A stretch of DNA of 6,815 nucleotides, from contig DATADX010000021.1 in NCBI GenBank assembly GCA_036258315.1, positions 1 to 6,815 of the forward strand. The letters are read 5' to 3'. The notes beneath the pieces are model-generated. The model saw only the letters and a list, made by a program, of their open reading frames with translations, was not told the DNA's origin and did not search any database. The position numbers and the translations under genes are program-made. The stretch's first letter is position 1; the number at the start of each line of letters is the position of its first letter. Positions 1 to 6,260 of the stretch are shown here, piece by piece. Source of the stretch: DASSYK01 sp036258315 (GTDB taxonomy: Bacteria > Actinomycetota > Thermoleophilia > Solirubrobacterales > 70-9).

Positions 1-1
1 C

Positions 2-424
2 GGAAGCGAGCCGGGAGGTGGGAGTCTCGTCGGGCTCGACTTCGACGCCTCCCGGGCGTGGCCGGCGTACGACTGGATGGGCGTCTCGAAGGCGGCGCTC
101 GAGGCGGCGGCGCGCTACCTCGCGCGCGACCTCGGTCCGCATGGGGTGCGGGTCAACCTCGTCTCCGCCGGGCCGCTGGCGACGCCGGCGGCGAGCGGGA
201 TCCCCGGCTTCAGCCGGCTGAAGGAGCTATGGGGCGCCCAGGCGCCGCTCGGCTGGGACGTTCGCGATCCAACGCCGGTCGCGCAGGCGATCGCGTTCCT
301 GCTCTCCGACATGTCGCGCGGCATCAGCGGTGAGATCCTGCACGTCGACGGCGGCTTCCACGCCATGGGAGCGCCGCTGTCCGACGAGGTCGCGACCTCC
401 GAGTCTTCGCGAGCTTCGAGCTGA
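2..424 (+). CDS. fabI: Enoyl-[acyl-carrier-protein] reductase (NADH), FabI/InhA type, C-terminal part
   Basis: The gene enters from the left edge, so the N-terminal NAD-binding half is missing; 140 residues and a TGA stop remain. The product reduces trans-2-enoyl-ACP in the last step of each type II fatty acid elongation cycle in the cytoplasm. The visible part begins with the stretch SLVGLDFDASRAWPAYDWMG, which closely resembles the active-site segment of mycobacterial InhA. It contains the catalytic Tyr (codon at 68-70) and the Lys seven residues later (89-91), the Y-x6-K spacing of this SDR subgroup. Next come RVNLVSAGPL, the substrate-loop region, GWD and TPVAQAIAFLLSD, and the C-terminal GEILHVDGGFHAMG, all typical of FabI. 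A short Ser/Glu-rich tail follows. The gene converges on the oxidoreductase with 4 bases between the stop codons. It has no functional link to the sugar cluster. Family assignment is firm; FabI versus InhA substrate preference cannot be judged. Confidence 0.93.
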   Translation, partial: GSEPGGGSLVGLDFDASRAWPAYDWMGVSKAALEAAARYLARDLGPHGVRVNLVSAGPLATPAASGIPGFSRLKELWGAQAPLGWDVRDPTPVAQAIAFLLSDMSRGISGEILHVDGGFHAMGAPLSDEVATSESSRASS

Positions 425-433
425 GCGGTCAGC
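420..433. other. Small inverted repeat carrying both convergent stop codons
   Basis: GCTGA and TCAGC form a perfect 5-bp stem around the 4-base loop GCGG. The left arm contains the TGA of the enoyl-ACP reductase, and the right arm is the complement of the TGA of the oxidoreductase. This is the only structure seen at the tail-to-tail junction. There is no T-tract on either strand, so it is at best a weak bidirectional stop signal. It may be chance, because two facing TGA codons are already complementary. Confidence 0.3.
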
Positions 434-1475
434 ACTCGACCCACACGCCCTCGCGTGCGCTGCGCAGCGCGTGCTCCACGAGCTCGGCCGTGCGCACGCC
501 GTCGTCGAGAGACGGCGGGCTCGCGTCGGTCGTCCCGGCGACCGCGGTGTAGAAGTCGGCGACGAGGTTGCGGACGGCGGCCGCCCAGCCTTCGATGTGG
601 CCGACCGGCAGCCCGCCGTAGCGGCGCGATGGCTTCCATTCGGGGGTTCGCATCTGGATCGCGGTGTACTCGCCCCGCCGCGACACTCGCAGCGCCTCCG
701 GGTCCTCCTCCGCCCACGAAATCGACCCCTCGGTGCCGTCGACGGTCAACCTGAGGTCGTTCTTGGAGCCGGCCGCGACCTGGGAGAGGACGAACGAACC
801 GTGGGCGCCGCCCTCGAACCGGGTCAGTACCGACCCGTGATCGTCGAGCCCGTCGTCATCGGCGAGAACCGTGGACAGAGAGGCCGCGAGGCCGGCGACC
901 TCGAGGCCCGTAACATGCCGCGCGAGGTCGAACAGGTGGGTTCCGAGGTCGGCCAGCGTGCCCGAGGGCCCCGACCGGCTCTCGTCGCGCCGCCACGTCG
1001 GCCCGACGAGATCCAGCAGCCAGTCCTGGAGGTAGGAGCCGCGGACCATCGTCACCTCGCCGATTGCGCCCTCGGCGACGAGCTCGCGCATCCGTGCGAT
1101 CGCCGGGAAGTAGCGGTAGTTGAGACAAACCGCCGCCACGCGGTCCGACCCCGCCGCCGCGGCGGCCAGTCCGCCGGCCTCCTCCGCGGTCCTCCCCACC
1201 GGCTTCTCGCTCAGCAGATGGGCTCCCGATTCGAGGGCGCGAGCACCGAGCGATGCATGGAGGTCGTTCGGCGTGCAGTTGTGGACGGCGTCGGCGGCCT
1301 CGAGCAGCGCGTCGATGCTCTCGAACGAGTGCGCACCCAGCCGCTCGGCGGCCTCGGTCGAGCGGCCACTCGACGACGCCGCGATGCCGACCAGCTCGAC
1401 TCCGGGGATCCGGCGCACGGCGTCCACATGCGCGCCGCCGGCGAACCCGGCGCCGATTACGGCGGCCCTGATCAG
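429..1475 (-). CDS. Gfo/Idh/MocA-family sugar oxidoreductase (apparent CTG start)
   Basis: This is an NAD(P)-dependent dehydrogenase-like protein of 348 residues, a normal length for the family, and cytoplasmic. The N-terminal Rossmann fold starts at once with IRAAVIGAGFAGGAH (GxGxxG at residues 8-13). It is followed by the acidic second strand region, the NCTPNDLH segment and the hallmark EKP (90-92, Lys91 being the usual catalytic lysine). The C-terminal Gfo/Idh/MocA domain has DLGTHLFD, giving the D176-x3-H180 active-site pair. The late GHIEGW motif is common in sugar-oxidising members. No ATG, GTG or TTG exists in frame before the Rossmann motif. A TAA lies directly before CTG 1475-1473, and a GGGAAGG ribosome-binding site ends 8 bases upstream, so CTG is chosen. 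A GTG at 1427 would delete the cofactor-binding glycines. The gene is last in the transporter cluster, 72 bases after the permease. It probably oxidises the imported sugar; xylose, levoglucosan-like or inositol-like substrates are all possible. Confidence 0.88.
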   Translation of the reverse strand: MIRAAVIGAGFAGGAHVDAVRRIPGVELVGIAASSSGRSTEAAERLGAHSFESIDALLEAADAVHNCTPNDLHASLGARALESGAHLLSEKPVGRTAEEAGGLAAAAAGSDRVAAVCLNYRYFPAIARMRELVAEGAIGEVTMVRGSYLQDWLLDLVGPTWRRDESRSGPSGTLADLGTHLFDLARHVTGLEVAGLAASLSTVLADDDGLDDHGSVLTRFEGGAHGSFVLSQVAAGSKNDLRLTVDGTEGSISWAEEDPEALRVSRRGEYTAIQMRTPEWKPSRRYGGLPVGHIEGWAAAVRNLVADFYTAVAGTTDASPPSLDDGVRTAELVEHALRSAREGVWVEC

Positions 1476-1483
1476 TTAGTGGA

Positions 1484-1490
1484 CCTTCCC
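1484..1490 (-). promoter_or_regulatory. Ribosome-binding site supporting a CTG start
   Basis: GGGAAGG lies 8 bases upstream of CTG 1475-1473 on the minus strand. Together with the in-frame TAA immediately before that CTG, it is the main evidence that the oxidoreductase starts there and not at the internal GTG 1427. Confidence 0.5.
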
Positions 1491-1547
1491 GAAACTTTCA
1501 CCGGAAATGAGGGTCGCAGAGCACCGCCATGCTGGGTCCTCAGTCCC

Positions 1548-2771
1548 CTATCCGGCCCCGGTGGTCTGGCGCCTGAGCCTCGTCAGCGCGTCGATCGTCA
1601 CCGCCAGCAGCAACACGCCGCCGGTGATCATGAACCTTATGTCGGACTCGAGCCCCACGAGGTCGATTCCGTTCGAGATCGACCCGATCACCAGGGCCCC
1701 GAGCAGCGCGGACCACACGAACCCACGACCTCCGAACAGGCTCGTCCCCGCGATCACCGGGCCGGCGATCGCGAGGAGCAGCAGGTCGCTGCCGCCGGAG
1801 CTCTGGTTGACGGCGAGGAGGCGCGAGGCCAACAGGATCCCTCCCGCCGCCGCGAGCGTCGTCGCCAGCATGAACACGGTGATCCGCACGCGGTTGATGC
1901 GGATGCCGGCCCGCCGTGCCGCCTCCGCGTTGCCGCCGACGGCGTAGATGTGACGGCCGTATCGCGTCCGCTCGGTGATGAACGAGAAGATCGCCATCAG
2001 GCCGATCATGATCACCGCAGCGAGCGGGACGCCGCGATCCTCGTTGAGGATCGCGACCGCGGCGATGATCGCCGCTGCCACGATCGCCACCTTGCCGACC
2101 GACGCCGCAAGCGCACCCGCCTCGAGCCCCGCGCGCACCCGCCGCGCCCGCGTCGCGAGGACACTTGCGGCGTACAACGCGATCACCGCCACCGCGATCG
2201 CCCAGCCGACACCCGGGTCGAAGAAGGTTCCGGTGAGATCGGTGATCAGGTTGTCCGGCAGGTTGATCGTGCCGGTCTCGCCTAACACCGCGAGCTGCAC
2301 CCCCTGCCAGCCGATCAGCCCGGCCAGCGTGACCACGAACGAGGGGATGCCGAACGTGGTCACCATGAAGCCGGTGAAGAGCCCGATCGCGGCGCCGGTC
2401 GCGAGTCCCGCGACGATCGCGAGCTCCGGTGACCAACCCTCTTGCACGCTGAGCACCGCCATCACCGAGGCGGCGAGCCCGCTCACGGCCCCGACCGAAA
2501 GGTCGATCTCCCCCAAGAGCAGCACGAGGACCACGCCGATCGAGATCGTCGCGACGCCGGCGATCTGGAGCACGAGGTTCGACAGGTTGACCGCCGTCAG
2601 GAAGCGGTCGTTGGCGAGCTGGAAGATGGTCCAGATCACGGCGATGCCCAGGATGACCCGCAGGGAGGCGAACTCCCCCTGCCCGACGCGGCGGAGGAAC
2701 TCGCCCACGGCCGAGCCGGCTCGCTCCGCCTGGGGTGGTGGGGCAGCCTCTCCGGTCGCGACGCCGCTCAC
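1548..2771 (-). CDS. xylH: Xylose-type sugar ABC transporter permease (XylH family)
   Basis: This is an integral membrane permease of the RbsC/XylH type (BPD_transp_2 family), 407 residues, close to E. coli XylH. It would dimerise and form the sugar channel with the ATPase beneath it. A hydrophilic N-terminus of about 35 residues precedes the first membrane segment (about 38-54). The conserved GEIDLSVG is at 87-94, followed by PSFVVTLAG (143-151). A hydrophobic segment near 228-242 leads to LNEDRGVP, also seen in XylH. The cytoplasmic ATPase-contact loop GGNAEAARRAGI is at 279-290, then AGTSLFGGRG (341-350). The last membrane segments end near 395. The start is GTG 2771, with GAGGAG 8 bases upstream. 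This GTG overlaps a TGA, but that TGA belongs to a mini-ORF created by the duplicated junction and is not the ATPase stop. The close match to XylH around LNEDRGVP and IYAVGGNAEAAR favours a pentose substrate, but specificity lies mostly in the binding protein. Confidence 0.93.
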   Translation of the reverse strand: MSGVATGEAAPPPQAERAGSAVGEFLRRVGQGEFASLRVILGIAVIWTIFQLANDRFLTAVNLSNLVLQIAGVATISIGVVLVLLLGEIDLSVGAVSGLAASVMAVLSVQEGWSPELAIVAGLATGAAIGLFTGFMVTTFGIPSFVVTLAGLIGWQGVQLAVLGETGTINLPDNLITDLTGTFFDPGVGWAIAVAVIALYAASVLATRARRVRAGLEAGALAASVGKVAIVAAAIIAAVAILNEDRGVPLAAVIMIGLMAIFSFITERTRYGRHIYAVGGNAEAARRAGIRINRVRITVFMLATTLAAAGGILLASRLLAVNQSSGGSDLLLLAIAGPVIAGTSLFGGRGFVWSALLGALVIGSISNGIDLVGLESDIRFMITGGVLLLAVTIDALTRLRRQTTGAG

Positions 2772-2812
2772 AGTGCCTGCTCCTCGATTGCGCTCACAGT
2801 GCCTGCTCCTCG
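2765..2812. repeat. Perfect 22-bp direct repeat, period 26 bp, at the ATPase/permease junction
   Basis: Copies at 2765-2786 and 2791-2812 are identical over 22 bases and separated by ATTG. On the minus strand each copy carries GAGGAG (a ribosome-binding site), codons for EEQAL, and a GTGA stop/start overlap. The upstream copy supplies the ATPase stop (TGA 2796-2794); the downstream copy supplies the permease start (GTG 2771). Because 26 is one short of 27, the GTG in the upstream copy opens a 9-codon frame (MSAIEEQAL). It ends at TGA 2770-2768, which again overlaps the permease GTG. This looks like a tandem duplication of an original 4-base ATPase/permease overlap. Confidence 0.9.
2780..2785 (-). 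promoter_or_regulatory. Ribosome-binding site of the permease gene
   Basis: GAGGAG lies 8 bases before GTG 2771 on the minus strand, inside the downstream copy of the 22-bp repeat. An identical GAGGAG at 2806-2811 sits at the same distance from GTG 2797. Ribosomes could therefore load at either copy, but only the downstream one is in frame with the permease. Confidence 0.65.
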
Positions 2813-3627
2813 GTGGTTCTGTTTACCCCGGCGTCCCCGAACTCCGCCCCGGTGATCGCCCCCACCACCTCTTCGCGCCGCGTATCGTCGGCGTCCAGGG
2901 ACGCCACCGCGCGGCCGAGCCGTAGGACAACGATCCGGTTGGCGACCTCGAACACGTTCGCGAGGTTATGGCTGATCACGACGACACCGAGTCCGCGCTC
3001 CTTGAGCCGCTCGATCAGATTCAGGATCTCGCGCGTCTGAACGATCCCGAGCGCCGCGGTCGGCTCGTCGAGCAGCATGACCTTGGGCTCGCCGAGCAGC
3101 GACCGCGTTATCGCGACCGCCTGCCGCTGTCCTCCGGATAGCTGGGCGACCTCGGTGCGCACGCTGCGGATCGTGGTGACGCCGAGCGAGTCGAGCAGCT
3201 CGAGGGTCCTCTCCTCCATCGCCGGCTCGTCGAGTACGTGAACCCCTGGGATGTGGTTGCCGATCTCCTGCCCTAGGTAGAGGTTCTCGACCACGTCGAG
3301 GTTCTCGCATAGCGCGAGGTCCTGGTAAACGGTCGCGATCCCCAGCCGCGTGGCGGCCTGGGGGCTGGTGAGAGTGACCCGATTCCCCTCGAAGAACGCC
3401 TCGCCCTCGTCGGCGGGCTGAGCACCGGCGATCGCCTTGATAAGGGTGGACTTGCCGGCTCCGTTGTCGCCGACGAGCCCGACGACCTCGCCGGGACGCA
3501 GCTCGAAGTCGACGTCCTTGAGGGCCTCGACGGCCCCAAAGCTCTTGCTGATCCCCTTCAGCGCGAGGAGAGGGCTAGCCGGAGAGGAGCGCTCAGGCGC
3601 CGCCTGCGGGCTCTGAGCCTGGTTCAT
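2794..3627 (-). CDS. Sugar ABC transporter ATP-binding protein, single-domain (XylG/FrcA-like)
   Basis: This ATPase powers sugar import with the neighbouring permease and binding protein, at the cytoplasmic face of the membrane. It has 277 residues and one complete nucleotide-binding domain: Walker A GDNGAGKST (53-61, Lys59), Q-loop Gln102 in VYQDL, signature LSGGQ (163-167), Walker B VMLLDEPTAA (183-192, Glu188) and switch His220 in VISHN. E. coli XylG and RbsA are about 500 residues with two such domains. This protein is therefore the short form, like FrcA, and must act as a homodimer. A Pro/Ser-rich stretch of about 18 residues precedes the domain. ATG 3627 is preferred, but GTG 3630 immediately before it is equally compatible with the AGGAGAGG site upstream. 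The gene begins 39 bases after xylF and ends at the duplicated GTGA junction with the permease gene, pointing to translational coupling. I leave the symbol blank because the short form is annotated inconsistently. Confidence 0.93.
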   Translation of the reverse strand: MNQAQSPQAAPERSSPASPLLALKGISKSFGAVEALKDVDFELRPGEVVGLVGDNGAGKSTLIKAIAGAQPADEGEAFFEGNRVTLTSPQAATRLGIATVYQDLALCENLDVVENLYLGQEIGNHIPGVHVLDEPAMEERTLELLDSLGVTTIRSVRTEVAQLSGGQRQAVAITRSLLGEPKVMLLDEPTAALGIVQTREILNLIERLKERGLGVVVISHNLANVFEVANRIVVLRLGRAVASLDADDTRREEVVGAITGAEFGDAGVNRTTEEQAL

Positions 3628-3666
3628 CACCGTGCCTCTCCTCGCGCCTCGGGAATCATCGTTCGC

Positions 3667-4767
3667 CTACTGCAGGCCCGCCTCCTTGCAGTCCTGAGCG
3701 TATGCCTTGGTGCAGATCTCGTCCACGCTCCAGAAATCATCCTTGATGATCGTGTCCTGGATGTTGTCCTGGAACACGGGGATCGTCTCCAGGAACACCG
3801 TGGGGACCTGCTCCTGACCGTTGTCCTCCTCGCCGTTGACCAACCCTTCCGGCGGGTCCTCGCCCTGGGCGATCGCGACCGCCAGCTCGGCGGCGCTCTC
3901 GGCAAGCGGCTTGATCGGCTTGTACACGGTCATGTACTGCTCGCCGGCCAGGATCCGCTGGATCGCTGCCAGCTCGGCGTCCTGCCCGGTGGTCGGCTTG
4001 TCCGCCGGGTTGATGCCGGCCGACTTCATCGCGGCGATCGCGCCGCCCGCGGTTCCGTCGTTCGCGGCGTACACGCCCGCGAAGCCGTTCTCGCCCTCGG
4101 CGGTGATCGCCTGTTCCATCTCGAGTTGGGCCTCGTCCGGGCTCCAGTCAGGAGTGTCGTATTCCTTTGCGATCTGCACGCCCTCCTGGTCGAAGATCTC
4201 CGTCGAGCCCTGGTTGAACAACTTCGCGTTGTTGTCGGTGGGCGCGCCGTTGATCTGGACGATCGGCCCCTCGGGAGACTTCTCCTCCGCGAGCTTCTCG
4301 GACAGGGCCTCGCCCTGCTGGCGACCGACCTCGACGCTGTCGAACGACACGTAGTAGTCCAGGTCGGCGTCGAGGATCAGCCGGTCGTAGCTGATCACCG
4401 GAATGTCCGCCTGCTTCGCGCGGCTGACCAGGCCAGCGGCCGCCGCCGAGTCGACCGGGTCGAGCACCATCACGTCGACGCCCTCGGTGATAGCGGCCTC
4501 GACCTGCTGCTGCTGCTTCGAGGTGTCCTGGTCTGCGTTGCTGTACAGGATCTCGCAGTCGGGGCACTCCGCCTCGACCTTGGCCTCGAAGAGCGGGCGG
4601 TCCTGGGTCTCGTACCGCGCCGTCTTCGACTCGGGCAGCAGGTAGGAGATCGTGCCGCCTCCGCCTCCGCCGTCGTCGTCGTCATCGCCGCCGCATGCGG
4701 CGAGGCCGAGCGCGGCACCGAGCACCGCGAGCGGTATCACCACCCGCGCTGCAGCCCTACTGGTCAT
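3667..4767 (-). CDS. xylF: D-xylose-binding lipoprotein, ABC transporter substrate-binding protein (XylF)
   Basis: This is an extracellular sugar-binding lipoprotein of 366 residues. A signal peptide with RAAAR and a hydrophobic core (about 9-23) ends in the lipobox LAAC, so Cys25 would be lipidated and hold the protein to the membrane. A flexible linker of Asp and Gly runs follows (26-38). The body is a periplasmic-binding-protein fold with strong XylF signatures: ISYDRLILDADLDYYVSFD (125-143), PTDNNAKLFNQG (176-187), AANDGTAGGAI (234-244), GQDAELAAIQRILAG (261-275), MTVYKPIKPLAE (279-290) and DTIIKDDFW (338-346). These match E. coli XylF position for position in places. Two cysteine pairs, C68-x2-C71 and C352/C360, are extra and may form disulfides. 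ATG 4767 follows an excellent AAGGAGG site and gives a proper signal peptide; an in-frame ATG at 4833 would bury it. Xylose is the best guess for the ligand. Confidence 0.94.
   Translation of the reverse strand: MTSRAAARVVIPLAVLGAALGLAACGGDDDDDGGGGGGTISYLLPESKTARYETQDRPLFEAKVEAECPDCEILYSNADQDTSKQQQQVEAAITEGVDVMVLDPVDSAAAAGLVSRAKQADIPVISYDRLILDADLDYYVSFDSVEVGRQQGEALSEKLAEEKSPEGPIVQINGAPTDNNAKLFNQGSTEIFDQEGVQIAKEYDTPDWSPDEAQLEMEQAITAEGENGFAGVYAANDGTAGGAIAAMKSAGINPADKPTTGQDAELAAIQRILAGEQYMTVYKPIKPLAESAAELAVAIAQGEDPPEGLVNGEEDNGQEQVPTVFLETIPVFQDNIQDTIIKDDFWSVDEICTKAYAQDCKEAGLQ
4657..4692. repeat. Low-complexity trinucleotide tract encoding the XylF linker
   Basis: Runs of CCT/CCG followed by GTC/ATC triplets on the plus strand encode the Asp-then-Gly linker directly after the lipidated Cys of XylF. 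Such linkers are usual in lipoproteins. The tract may vary in length between strains. Confidence 0.6.
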
Positions 4768-4773
4768 CACATA

Positions 4774-4780
4774 CCTCCTT
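4774..4780 (-). promoter_or_regulatory. Strong ribosome-binding site of xylF
   Basis: AAGGAGG, a near-perfect anti-SD match, lies 6 bases before ATG 4767. It fixes the xylF start. It is the strongest such site in the cluster, in keeping with binding proteins being made in excess over their membrane partners. Confidence 0.8.
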
Positions 4781-4845
4781 TGGGGAACGCACTTCTCTCC
4801 TCTCGTCGTTTTCCGTCTTGAGCCAACCCTCATCGATTCGAAACC

Positions 4846-6069
4846 TCACGCCGCCTCCTGGGCCACGAGCGGGGGAGCCAGGAAGCGGTCCGACTCCTGC
4901 ATCACGAGCGCGATGGCGCCGAGCACCTCGGCGCGTTCGCCCAGGACCCCCGGGACGATCTCGAGCGGCTCGACGGCACTCGGGATCGCGTTGCGGCGAA
5001 CCGAGTCGCGGAGCGGATCGAGGAGCACGTCTCCGGCGGCGCTCAGATCGCCGCCGACGATCACGCACCCGGGGTTGACCAGGTTGCACAGGTTCGCGAC
5101 CGCGACGCCAACCGCCCGGCCCGCGTCGCCGATCAAGCGCTGCGCCGCCGCGTCCCCTGTTGCGGAGAGCTCGAGCAGCCGGCGGGTGGAGATCTGCTCG
5201 CCGCGGCTCATCGTGAGCAGATCCGTGATCGCGCGGGTTGAGGCGAGCGTCTCGAGACAGCCGCGGTTTCCGCACCGGCACACGGGCCCGCCCTCGGCCA
5301 CCACGGTGTGCCCAATCTCGCCTGCGGTCCCGGCTACGCCGTGGTGGAGGCGCCCGGCGGAGATGAACCCGGCCCCGATTCCGGTCGCGATTTTGATGTA
5401 GGCGACGTCCGACTTCCCATGGCCCGCGCCCCAGACGAACTCGGCGAGGGCTCCGAGGTTGGCGTCGTTCTCGACCTCGACCGGCATCTCGAGCCGGCGG
5501 CTCGCCTCCGCCGCGGCGTCGACGCCGACCCAGCCGGGGACGATCGACGAGGACTGGACGGTGCCCGTGGCGCGGTCGATCGGGGCGGGAAGGCCCATCC
5601 CGGCGCCGATCACGCGGCCGCGGTCGACGCCCGCCTCGTCCAGGACGCTCGCGACGAACTCCCCCGCCGAGTCGAGCCCGTTGTCGGCGGAGTGGTCGAT
5701 GTCCATCTCGCCCCACGTCTCCGCCAGCACGGTGTGGGCGAGGTCCGATACCGCGACCCGCAGGTGGCGGTGCCCGAAGTCGAGCCCGATCACGAGCCCG
5801 GCCGAGCCGTCGAGCGAGATCATCACGGGCGGCCTGCCGGTCTGCGCCTCCTTGGGCTCGGGCACGCCGTTCTCGCGTTCGGTCGCGAGCCCGGCCTCGA
5901 GAAGGTCCGCGACGATCGTCGAGACCGTGGAGCGCGACAGGCCGGTGATGCGAGCAAGCTCGGCGCGGCTTGCGATGCCACGCTCACGGAGCGCGTCGAT
6001 GATGCGACGCCGATTCCCCTCCCGGAGAGATGTCAGCGAACCGCTTCCAGCTCCTCCAGCCGCTCCCAC
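4846..6069 (-). CDS. ROK-family transcriptional regulator (XylR/NagC type)
   Basis: This is a probable sugar-responsive repressor of the cluster, 407 residues, the usual length for ROK regulators. An N-terminal winged helix-turn-helix spans about 18-65 (REGNRRRIIDALRERG, then AELARITGLSRSTVSTIVADLLEAG). It is followed by a ROK sugar-kinase-like domain. DFG (97-99) matches the first phosphate-binding loop. ENDAN (200-204) holds the Asp that is catalytic in ROK kinases. ATGIGAGFI (228-236) is next, then the zinc/sugar signature with EIGH (251-254) and CRCGNRGCLE (264-273; ligands His254, Cys264, Cys266, Cys271). Sugar- and zinc-binding residues are therefore intact. GTG 6069 is the only standard start before the HTH after an in-frame TAA; its ribosome-binding site (GGGGAAGA) is weak and distant. 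The gene lies 78 bases before xylF on the same strand, so it may be the first gene of the operon and autoregulated. The inducer could be xylose but is not proven. Confidence 0.9.
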   Translation of the reverse strand: MGAAGGAGSGSLTSLREGNRRRIIDALRERGIASRAELARITGLSRSTVSTIVADLLEAGLATERENGVPEPKEAQTGRPPVMISLDGSAGLVIGLDFGHRHLRVAVSDLAHTVLAETWGEMDIDHSADNGLDSAGEFVASVLDEAGVDRGRVIGAGMGLPAPIDRATGTVQSSSIVPGWVGVDAAAEASRRLEMPVEVENDANLGALAEFVWGAGHGKSDVAYIKIATGIGAGFISAGRLHHGVAGTAGEIGHTVVAEGGPVCRCGNRGCLETLASTRAITDLLTMSRGEQISTRRLLELSATGDAAAQRLIGDAGRAVGVAVANLCNLVNPGCVIVGGDLSAAGDVLLDPLRDSVRRNAIPSAVEPLEIVPGVLGERAEVLGAIALVMQESDRFLAPPLVAQEAA

Positions 6070-6117
6070 GTGGCTGAGTCTTCCCCATTACGCGGGATTT
6101 GTAAACAGCTAGGCCGA

Positions 6118-6147
6118 ATTAATTCCCAATTGCCGCTGATATGTCCA
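6118..6147 (-). promoter_or_regulatory. Candidate promoter for the ROK regulator/transporter cluster
   Basis: On the minus strand TGGACA (6147-6142) is followed after 18 bases by ATTAAT (6123-6118). These match the -35 and -10 consensus at 5/6 and 4/6. The -10 falls in an AT-rich island (containing GAATTAATTC, 6116-6125) that stands out in this GC-rich sequence. The -35 overlaps the inverted repeat at 6138-6162. About 50 bases separate it from GTG 6069. Not a definite call, since actinobacterial promoters vary. Confidence 0.4.
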
Positions 6148-6162
6148 GTGCTCGGACATATC
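6138..6162. promoter_or_regulatory. Perfect 9-7-9 inverted repeat, candidate operator
   Basis: GATATGTCC and GGACATATC are perfect complements separated by 7 bases, in the gap between tRNA-Glu and the ROK gene. One arm covers the candidate -35 of the minus-strand promoter, which is what a repressor site would do. The likeliest binder is the adjacent ROK protein (autoregulation). A tRNA terminator is less likely because no T-run follows on the minus strand; T-rich bases follow only on the plus strand, where no gene precedes it. Confidence 0.5.
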
Positions 6163-6189
6163 TTTCTCTGCATTCCGCCCAGTTCGGAG

Positions 6190-6260
6190 TAGCCCCGACC
6201 GGAATCGAACCGGCGCACCGAGGTCGAAAACCTCGTGTCCTACCACTAGACGACGGGGCC
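6190..6260 (-). tRNA. tRNA-Glu (anticodon UUC)
   Basis: The minus strand folds into a full cloverleaf of 71 bases including the discriminator A (6190). The acceptor stem is GGCCCCG with CGGGGCT (a G-U first pair). The D-stem is GTC/GAC, with GG in its loop. The anticodon stem CGAGG/CCTCG encloses the loop TTTTCGA with anticodon TTC. The T-stem GCCGG/CCGGT encloses TTCGATT. The CCA end is not encoded. It reads GAA/GAG glutamate codons. It lies 54 bases after the argF stop on the same strand, so it may be read from its own promoter or from argF. Confidence 0.95.

Noticed and set aside
330..2285. A 651-codon open frame on the plus strand antisense to the oxidoreductase and permease genes
   Set aside because: Its translation is Arg/Asp/Pro-rich without any family motif. 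It runs opposite two clear genes and reflects GC-rich codon bias leaving the antisense frame without stops.
1975..2925. A 316-codon open frame on the plus strand opposite the permease
   Set aside because: It is low-complexity Ala/Thr/Ser-rich translation that mirrors the permease membrane segments; no domain is recognisable.
4768..4833. Earlier in-frame ATG for xylF at 4833
   Set aside because: It would add 22 mostly basic residues before the signal peptide, and the strong AAGGAGG lies inside that stretch, pointing to ATG 4767.
4832..4842. TCGATTCGA palindrome just after the ROK stop as an xylF operator
   Set aside because: It is only a short self-complementary word, with no half-site resemblance to the repeat at 6138-6162 and no convincing promoter beside it.
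4757..5716. A 319-codon minus-strand frame inside the ROK gene
   Set aside because: It is an almost pure Arg/Gly shadow of the ROK reading frame, which has intact HTH and zinc motifs.
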